In this document: positions 7,732 through 12,541 of the stretch, in pieces
Position numbering within the stretch: the first letter of the stretch is position 1
How the letters are laid out: each line of letters begins with the position of its first letter
NCBI GenBank assembly: GCA_038222915.1
Contig: JBBRHH010000120.1
Coordinates: 1 to 12,541 of the forward strand
DNA from: JBBRHH01 sp038222915
GTDB lineage: Bacteria; Planctomycetota; Phycisphaerae; Tepidisphaerales; Tepidisphaeraceae
DNA: 12,541 bases
Direction: 5' to 3'
Position numbers and translations under genes: made by a program
Notes under the pieces: model-generated
What the model saw: only the letters and a program-made list of their open reading frames with translations
Database searches by the model: none
What the model was told of the DNA's origin: nothing

Positions 7732-7747
7732 CGCCCGCGTTTGAAAG

Positions 7748-10090
7748 TCACAGCCGCCGGATGCCCGCTCCGGCAACGCACCCCGTCCGATCCGTGCAGA
7801 GCGTTGCAAAGGATTCGACATTTTCATCGCCGGTTGCCGCGAGCACGCCGCCGCCATTCGCGAAGGTGCCGCTTCCACCGCCTTCGCCCAGAAGCCGCGG
7901 AAGCTTTCCCGACAGCAGGACGGCGGCGATTCCCGCCAGCGGGCCGACGCTGAAGGTTTCGGCAATATGACCGTAAATTGACGAGACTGTGCAAGGGCGT
8001 TCCGCGCGGCGAATGCCGGCGGCCTCGGCGCGGTCGATCCAGGTTCGGCAGGCGGAGCTGATCAGATGATTGGCGGGCTTGATCTCTTCCAGGACGGCGC
8101 TGATCGCATGTGCTGATTGCGACCGATCCGAAAAGCGAAGGCCGGCCGTTGTCTCGATGCGCCCGCGCGGGTTGTGGCCGCGCTTCGCCATTGATTCGCC
8201 TGACTCGAGGATGAACATCACCGCACCGGCGCCCACCACAAATCCGCGGTCGTCGACAAATGGCGGGCCGCCCGTATCGGCGAGCATTCCGCAGGGTCGA
8301 TAGGAATTGTTTACCACGTCGCACAGTTCTTCGCCGGCTCCAACTATTGCGCGGTCCCAGACGCCGCTTCGGATGCGCGACGTTGCCAGCGCCAGCGCAT
8401 CGAGGCCGGCCGTTCTTGTTCCGATCACCGCCTGACACGATCCCTTCAATCCCAGCATCAGGCTCAGGTGCGCTGCGCCGCCGTTTGGCACGGCCTCGGC
8501 GAACAGCATTGGGTTGGCGGAAAAAATTCCCTCCTCAACAATCTGCCGGTAATACGCGACGCTGTAATTGGATGAGCCGTGTGTGGTGCCGAGGACCGCG
8601 CCACATTGTTCAGCGAAGGCGGCCATGTCGTGGATGCCTGCGTCGCGGCAGGCGAGGGTTGCGGCCGCGAGTGTGAGCTTCACATAATCGCTCATTCGGC
8701 GAACACGCCGCGCGTTCAGCAGCCCGATGATGGATTCTTCCGATATCGCGCCGCATAGCCGGTCCCATGGGGGCGGTGTGGTCGCGCTCAGCCGCGCGAC
8801 GAGCGCTTCGTTGCCGATGATCTCCGGGAGCACGACGCCCACGCCGCTAATGAAAACATCCTGTCCGCGACGCGATGGGACATGAATTGCCGGCGTGGAG
8901 ACTTCGGGCGCGAGCCCCAGCACGACGGCTGTGTTGGATCCGCCGAAGCCGAGCGATGTGTTTAGTGTGGCCTTTATTTCGGCTTTTCTCGGTGTGCCGA
9001 GCACCAGGTTCAATGCGGCAAACTCGGCATCCTCCGCGGTGATGTTTGCGCAGGCCGGGACGGTTTGATCGCGCATCGCCATGGCCGAGAGGATCAGCTC
9101 GACTGCGCCAGCGCCGCCGAGGGTGTGGCCGAGGGGGCTTTTGTAGGCGATGACCGGACCATTCGGTAGATGATCACCAAACACACTGGCCAGCGCTGCA
9201 TATTCGCTGGCGTCGTTGTCCGGGGTGCCTGTGGCGTGTGCGGCGACGAGGTCGATGTATGTTGGTTCGAGCGCCGCTCGGGAAAGGGCCTGGCGGATGG
9301 CCCGTGCTGCGCCTTCGCCTGATGGATGCGGCTGGGTTAGATGGTGTGAGTCTGAAGACTCTCCCCAGCCGAGAATTGTTGCGATTGTTTTTGCGCCGCG
9401 TTTCTTTGCGTCGCGGGCACGCTCCAGAACGACTATCCCGTACCCCTCGGCGACCTTCATTCCTTTTCGGTCTTTTGAGAATGGCCGGAGGGGGCCGTCC
9501 GTGACGAGTCGGAGGCTGTTGAAGCCGCCGTAGACATATTCGCTGATGGTGTCGTAGCCGCCGGCGATGACGAGGTCGGCCTTGCCGGTTTGCAGCAGCG
9601 TGACGCCAAGCTCGACACTTGCGAGGCTTGAGGAGCAGGCGGAGCAGGTGGTTGCGGCGAGGCCGGCGAATGGCAGGTCGCCTAGTGCAAGTTGCAGGGT
9701 GTCGCCGGCCAGAAATGTCGAGAGCGCGGCGAGGTCGTTTGACCGGAAATACTGCCCGGCCGCCCGCATGCCGTGTAGTGTCGTTCCAAGTAAGGCGGTG
9801 CAGCGGGCCGGCTCGTAGGGCAATTTGCCAGCGAGCATCGCGTCGCTCAGGGCGGCTGCGATTGTCCATTTTAGATAGCGCACCTCGCGCGGGAGATCTG
9901 GGGAAAAATCGGCGGGTAGATCAACCGCCTGGCCGCCGTCCTTACCTCCTGGCAGCGGTACTTCCAGCGCGGTCATTGGCCCCATTCCGCAGCGGCCTTG
10001 CAAAATTCCGTCCCAGGTTTCCTGGCGTGACAATCCGAGATTGCTGACCAACCCCGCGCCCGTCATCACTATGGTTTCGTTCTCGCTCAT
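7748..10090 (-). CDS. Fused ketosynthase / chain-length-factor-like protein (tandem beta-ketoacyl-ACP synthase)
   Basis: A 780-residue protein made of two consecutive FabF-like thiolase-fold units. The first (about 1-395) is a complete condensing enzyme: Cys152 in SACSSS, His285 in HATGT, Lys317 and His322 in KSPLGHTLGGAG, and the closing GFGGSN loop at 381-386. The second (about 410-780) keeps the fold but not the chemistry. A constant 407-residue offset puts Arg559 (GTRTAG) where Cys152 sits in the first unit. By local alignment His285 becomes Ala680 and Lys317 becomes Ser703; only the second His survives (His708 in YGHIAE). An active KS paired with a Cys-less partner is the KS/chain-length-factor arrangement seen in aryl-polyene (ApeO/ApeC) and type II polyketide systems, where the two are normally separate subunits. 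It would elongate the aryl starter with malonyl units. ATG at 10090 overlaps the upstream stop (ATGA) with no clear Shine-Dalgarno, suggesting coupled translation. The polymer length and extender units cannot be read from sequence. Confidence 0.92.
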   Translation of the reverse strand: MSENETIVMTGAGLVSNLGLSRQETWDGILQGRCGMGPMTALEVPLPGGKDGGQAVDLPADFSPDLPREVRYLKWTIAAALSDAMLAGKLPYEPARCTALLGTTLHGMRAAGQYFRSNDLAALSTFLAGDTLQLALGDLPFAGLAATTCSACSSSLASVELGVTLLQTGKADLVIAGGYDTISEYVYGGFNSLRLVTDGPLRPFSKDRKGMKVAEGYGIVVLERARDAKKRGAKTIATILGWGESSDSHHLTQPHPSGEGAARAIRQALSRAALEPTYIDLVAAHATGTPDNDASEYAALASVFGDHLPNGPVIAYKSPLGHTLGGAGAVELILSAMAMRDQTVPACANITAEDAEFAALNLVLGTPRKAEIKATLNTSLGFGGSNTAVVLGLAPEVSTPAIHVPSRRGQDVFISGVGVVLPEIIGNEALVARLSATTPPPWDRLCGAISEESIIGLLNARRVRRMSDYVKLTLAAATLACRDAGIHDMAAFAEQCGAVLGTTHGSSNYSVAYYRQIVEEGIFSANPMLFAEAVPNGGAAHLSLMLGLKGSCQAVIGTRTAGLDALALATSRIRSGVWDRAIVGAGEELCDVVNNSYRPCGMLADTGGPPFVDDRGFVVGAGAVMFILESGESMAKRGHNPRGRIETTAGLRFSDRSQSAHAISAVLEEIKPANHLISSACRTWIDRAEAAGIRRAERPCTVSSIYGHIAETFSVGPLAGIAAVLLSGKLPRLLGEGGGSGTFANGGGVLAATGDENVESFATLCTDRTGCVAGAGIRRL

Positions 10091-11067
10091 ACAACTGATT
10101 TGTCTTGTACAGCATCCTCAACAAAAGCGCGATCCAGAACCAGCCATTGTTCCGGATAGGCCGCGATATATTTCTCGATCACTTTGCCCACTTCCAGCAA
10201 GGCCGGATGAATTCCATGGATTAACTCAGCGTGCGGATCGACGTAAACCGGTTTCTCGGCAAACAATTTGCATCCGCCGCCGGGCGTTCTAACGGTGAAG
10301 ACTGGAACCAGCGGGCTGCCGCTGATCTGGGCCAGCTTCAACGGGCCTAGAGGCAGCATGAGATGGCCGTTCAACATCGGCAATGCCTGGGCCTTCTGCC
10401 CGGGCATGGCCCGGTCGGCCTGCATCACCACCACGTGATTCTGCTCCAGTGCGTCTCGGAGATTCATCCAAGTGTCCCAGCCGTCGTCAATGGCCGCCTC
10501 GTGGACGCCGAGGTTCGTGCGGAGCGCCGTTCGGACGGATTCAAAACCGTCCATCGCATCGCGCTTGAAGACGACGTGGATGTTCTGTTCGACGTCTGCC
10601 AGCGCCGCCAAACCTACTTCGAACGACCCCATGTGCGCTGTAAGGATAATTGCACCGTGGCCTTGCTTGCGATGCTCGAGATATGCCTCGCGGCCCTCAA
10701 TGGTTTCGATCCGTTCGCGAAGCTGCTTCGGCGTCATCCGGCCGCTTTTGGCGACGTCGACCACGAAATCGTAAAAGTGACCCACCACGCCATGCGCGAA
10801 TTGGCGCTCTTCGGCGTGCGTCGTCTGCGGGCCGAAAATACGCCGGGCGTTGGCGGCCGTGCTCTCGCGGATTTTTCGCGAGCAACGGATTGCCAGCCAG
10901 ATGCCTGCGGGACGGAGGAGCTGGAGAACCCATGGCGCTCTTTGGGCTAGGAAGAAAAAGATGCGCAGGCCGGTTTTTGAAATACCGGCCGGCTGTGGAT
11001 TCGGAATTCGAGCTGTATGCGCCTCCAGCGACACCGGAGCGATCTTATCAAGCGTGGCGTGCTTCAC
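10087..11067 (-). CDS. LpxL/HtrB-family lipid acyltransferase
   Basis: A 326-residue protein of the lipid A (Kdo2-lipid IVA) lauroyl/myristoyl acyltransferase family. The catalytic HX4E motif is visible as TAHMGSFEVG, His145 to Glu150. A second conserved stretch, MQADRAMPGQ (about 215-224), and the C-terminal YPEQWL also fit. A hydrophobic segment around residues 33-60 (GLRIFFFLAQRAPWVLQLL) would anchor it at the inner face of the cytoplasmic membrane. Aryl-polyene and xanthomonadin clusters encode acyltransferases that join the polyene chain to a lipid-like acceptor, and that is the likely role here, transferring an acyl group from the ACP; a role in ordinary lipid A synthesis is possible but less likely in this operon. 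The first 30 residues precede the recognisable domain. The start is GTG at 11067, overlapping the LolA-like stop (GTGA), with AGGA upstream. Its stop overlaps the tandem KS start (ATGA). Confidence 0.88.
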   Translation of the reverse strand: MKHATLDKIAPVSLEAHTARIPNPQPAGISKTGLRIFFFLAQRAPWVLQLLRPAGIWLAIRCSRKIRESTAANARRIFGPQTTHAEERQFAHGVVGHFYDFVVDVAKSGRMTPKQLRERIETIEGREAYLEHRKQGHGAIILTAHMGSFEVGLAALADVEQNIHVVFKRDAMDGFESVRTALRTNLGVHEAAIDDGWDTWMNLRDALEQNHVVVMQADRAMPGQKAQALPMLNGHLMLPLGPLKLAQISGSPLVPVFTVRTPGGGCKLFAEKPVYVDPHAELIHGIHPALLEVGKVIEKYIAAYPEQWLVLDRAFVEDAVQDKSVV

Positions 11068-11813
11068 TTCGACGGCGTCCTGCTGTTCGAGCCCGGCGGC
11101 GGCCCAAGGTTCTCCAATGGATGAACGGTCTTCGTACCGGCCGGCAGCGATAACTGCAACGCTTCATCCTTCATTGCGGTGTTCATCTTTACGTTCGAGA
11201 AGTGGATCACCGTACGCTCACCGTCGCCGTCGATTAGCTCGAAGGCAAGGATAAAGCCGTGCCCTGCGTCGATCAAAACGGTGACATGGTCGACGTGCTT
11301 GCGGATGTCTTCATCGATGGGCGTCAGCCGAAGTGTGAGGTGTGCGTCGTCGTCGGTCGCGCCCATGTCTTTTGCGGCGGCCGGGGCAAACTTGAAATGA
11401 TTCAGCAACATCGAAAGGTGCGGCAGCGGCGAGGACGCAAGCGCGGCCAGATCTCCGGCGATGGGGTAAATCTCCACCGTCTTCTGCTGCGGGTAAAAGA
11501 GGCTGATCTGTTTTTCATCGACGCGCATCAGGGTGGCCGAGGGCGATTTGGTATCCCAGTACATCGCCGACCCTTTGGCCTTTACCGTGCCGGTGCTGGT
11601 CATGGGTTTTTTGAGCAGGGGGGTGAACTTCTGTTGCTCGAAGTCGGCTGAGAGGTCGACGATGGCCTGCGACTTCTGGTCGATTTTTGTCATCCGCTCC
11701 CAGGTGGCCGGGTCGAGGCCTGCCGGCGGGTCGCTGGGCAACGTTGCGGGCGCTGCGCGGGTTACGCCTGAGAGGCCAATGGTCAGCAGGCAGGCGAGAA
11801 GCAAACGGTTCAC
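11064..11813 (-). CDS. LolA-like periplasmic outer-membrane lipoprotein carrier
   Basis: A 249-residue protein with an N-terminal signal peptide (MNRLLLACLLTIGLSGVTRA, cleavage probably after Ala20) and no lipobox cysteine, so it is predicted to be soluble in the periplasm. The mature part resembles the LolA half-barrel: early IVDLSADFEQQKF, then MYWDTKSPSATLM, KQISLFYPQQKTVEIYPI, and a C-terminal strand region VIHFSNVKMN. Aryl-polyene clusters carry LolA-like proteins thought to ferry the lipid-like pigment across the periplasm; this is inferred here, since I see no cargo specificity in the sequence. The start is GTG at 11813, overlapping the stop of the ACP-dehydratase gene by 4 bases; a GGAGG six bases upstream supports it. 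It overlaps the downstream acyltransferase by 4 bases (GTGA). A housekeeping LolA is less likely given its position inside the pigment operon. Confidence 0.85.
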   Translation of the reverse strand: MNRLLLACLLTIGLSGVTRAAPATLPSDPPAGLDPATWERMTKIDQKSQAIVDLSADFEQQKFTPLLKKPMTSTGTVKAKGSAMYWDTKSPSATLMRVDEKQISLFYPQQKTVEIYPIAGDLAALASSPLPHLSMLLNHFKFAPAAAKDMGATDDDAHLTLRLTPIDEDIRKHVDHVTVLIDAGHGFILAFELIDGDGERTVIHFSNVKMNTAMKDEALQLSLPAGTKTVHPLENLGPPPGSNSRTPSK

Positions 11814-12517
11814 TTCGCGCCTCCGTCTCCGCGGTGAAGGGTGATCAATCCGCGGGCGACGATGGTTGGGCCGACTTGCGCCCAGACGTCACACGTTTGC
11901 AGGGCTCCGAGGCTGGCGGTGATTTTTGCGTTCAGCTCGATTTCCACCGGCGGAATGGCCGGCTGTTCGAAGCGCACGTCGACGTGGACGAGCTTTCCAC
12001 CGCGCTGGTCTGAGTCTGCGCCGGCCAAGCCTGAAATCTGCGCGAGCGCCTCGGCGATGAGTACGCCGGGGACGATGGGGTTTCCCGGAAAATGGCCGCC
12101 GAAGAATGCTTCATTGCCGGTTAGCGTCCACGCGCCTTTGGCGCTCTGGCCCGGCCGGACTTCGATGACCCGCGACACGAAGCGAAACGCCTCGCCGTGC
12201 GGAAGCCGACTTAGCCAATTGGTTTCCTGCGCTGGCGAAGCGGCAGGTGTCGTTTGCGCCGCGTGGGCCTGCACGAACCGGGTTAGCGTTGCGACAGTCT
12301 GAAACGCTTCCTTGCCCACGGCCTGATTGGAAATGCGCACGCCGAATTGCCGCTCGATGCTCGTGACCAGCAGCAGCATGTCGAGCGAGTCCAAGTCGAC
12401 GTCGCCGCCGAAAAACGGCATGTCTTCCGGAAGCACCGCATCCGCGCCCAGTTTCAGGTCGCGCCGCAGCATCATCTGGACCTGCTGGAGAATGTTCGGA
12501 TCGAGGGAATCTGTCAT
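11810..12517 (-). CDS. Acyl carrier protein fused to FabZ/ApeI-like 3-hydroxyacyl-ACP dehydratase
   Basis: A 235-residue cytoplasmic protein with two domains. Residues 1-85 look like an acyl carrier protein: the motif DLDSLD places the phosphopantetheine-bearing serine at Ser44 (D43-S44-L45). An Ala/Thr/Pro-rich linker (about 86-98) follows. Residues 100-230 are a hotdog dehydratase with the FabZ signature GHFPGNPIVPGVLIAEALAQ, in which His142 and Glu156 correspond to the FabZ catalytic His/Glu pair. The ACP would carry the growing aryl-polyene chain and the hotdog domain would dehydrate the 3-hydroxyacyl intermediate. In known aryl-polyene clusters ACPs and dehydratases are usually separate small proteins, so the fusion is notable. 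The start is the ATG at 12517; only 24 bases lie upstream in the window and they show no clear Shine-Dalgarno. The stop overlaps the next gene by 4 bases (GTGA). Domain calls are firm; pathway assignment comes from context. Confidence 0.93.
   Translation of the reverse strand: MTDSLDPNILQQVQMMLRRDLKLGADAVLPEDMPFFGGDVDLDSLDMLLLVTSIERQFGVRISNQAVGKEAFQTVATLTRFVQAHAAQTTPAASPAQETNWLSRLPHGEAFRFVSRVIEVRPGQSAKGAWTLTGNEAFFGGHFPGNPIVPGVLIAEALAQISGLAGADSDQRGGKLVHVDVRFEQPAIPPVEIELNAKITASLGALQTCDVWAQVGPTIVARGLITLHRGDGGAK
11820..11824 (-). promoter_or_regulatory. Ribosome binding site for the GTG start of the LolA-like gene
   Basis: GGAGG on the minus strand lies six bases before the GTG at 11813, inside the end of the ACP-dehydratase gene. 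It supports the non-ATG start and an independent initiation site despite the 4-base gene overlap. Confidence 0.7.
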
Positions 12518-12541
12518 GTGTTCGCGGTAGGATATACGCTC

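Larger units (their letters stand above)
7687..7747 (-). promoter_or_regulatory. Only sizeable intergenic gap, containing two adjacent inverted repeats
   Basis: This 61-base gap is the only place in the window where neighbouring genes do not overlap. On the plus strand it contains CACAGCG-CGA-CGCTGTG (7701-7717, perfect 7-base arms, 3-base loop) and TGCAT-T-ATGCA (7721-7731, perfect 5-base arms). No T-run follows on the transcribed strand, so this is not a standard intrinsic terminator. It could be an operator, an mRNA processing or stability hairpin, or chance. No -35/-10 promoter pair was convincing. Confidence 0.4.

Noticed and set aside
9174..9869. Minus-strand open frame of 231 codons within the first ketosynthase half
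   Set aside because: It is a frame-shifted shadow of the KS active-site region and is almost entirely Arg/Pro/His-rich.
1..12541. tRNA, rRNA, CRISPR arrays, insertion sequences or attachment sites
   Set aside because: I saw no direct repeat arrays, transposase motifs or RNA gene signatures; nearly all bases are used by the nine coding regions.

Overview
The window is a block of nine genes, all on the minus strand and read from about 12,517 down past base 1. Almost every base is coding, and neighbouring genes overlap by 1 or 4 bases (ATGA, GTGA, TGATG, TAATG), so this looks like one long operon. GC content is high. The host is a Gram-negative bacterium with an outer membrane: a LolA-like carrier, two proteins with lipobox signals and an LpxL-type acyltransferase are all present. 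I cannot place the phylum from sequence alone. The domain fusions would suit a lineage outside the well-studied Proteobacteria and Bacteroidota, but that is a guess.

The gene set matches aryl-polyene / xanthomonadin / flexirubin-type pigment clusters. In order of transcription: (1) an acyl carrier protein fused to a FabZ-like hotdog dehydratase (12517-11810); (2) a LolA-like periplasmic carrier (11813-11064); (3) an LpxL/HtrB-type acyltransferase (11067-10087); (4) a 780-residue tandem ketosynthase with an intact first KS and a second KS-like half that has lost its active-site Cys, a chain-length-factor arrangement (10090-7748); (5) after a 61-base gap with two dyads, a chorismatase of the FkbO/Hyg5/XanB2 family (7686-6757); (6) a flavin-dependent oxidoreductase of the halogenase-like type (6760-5456); (7) an acyl/aryl-AMP ligase (5456-4029); (8) a LolB-like lipoprotein (4029-3304); (9) an MMPL/RND exporter whose reading frame continues without a stop into a lipobox-like segment and an alkaline-phosphatase-superfamily-like domain, cut by the window edge (3307 to <1).

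Proposed pathway (inference from families): the chorismatase makes a hydroxybenzoate starter, the AMP ligase activates it for loading on the ACP, and the KS/CLF protein with the dehydratase extends it into a polyene. The flavoenzyme may halogenate or oxidise the product, the acyltransferase attaches it to a lipid-like acceptor, and the MMPL pump with the two Lol-like proteins moves it to the outer membrane. A ketoreductase, thioesterase and phosphopantetheinyl transferase are not in the window and would have to lie outside it or elsewhere.

The most unusual points are the single-polypeptide MMPL-phosphatase-like fusion, the KS-CLF fusion, the ACP-dehydratase fusion, and a chorismatase as an apparent dedicated starter-unit enzyme inside the operon. 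No RNA genes, mobile elements, CRISPR arrays or convincing terminators were seen.
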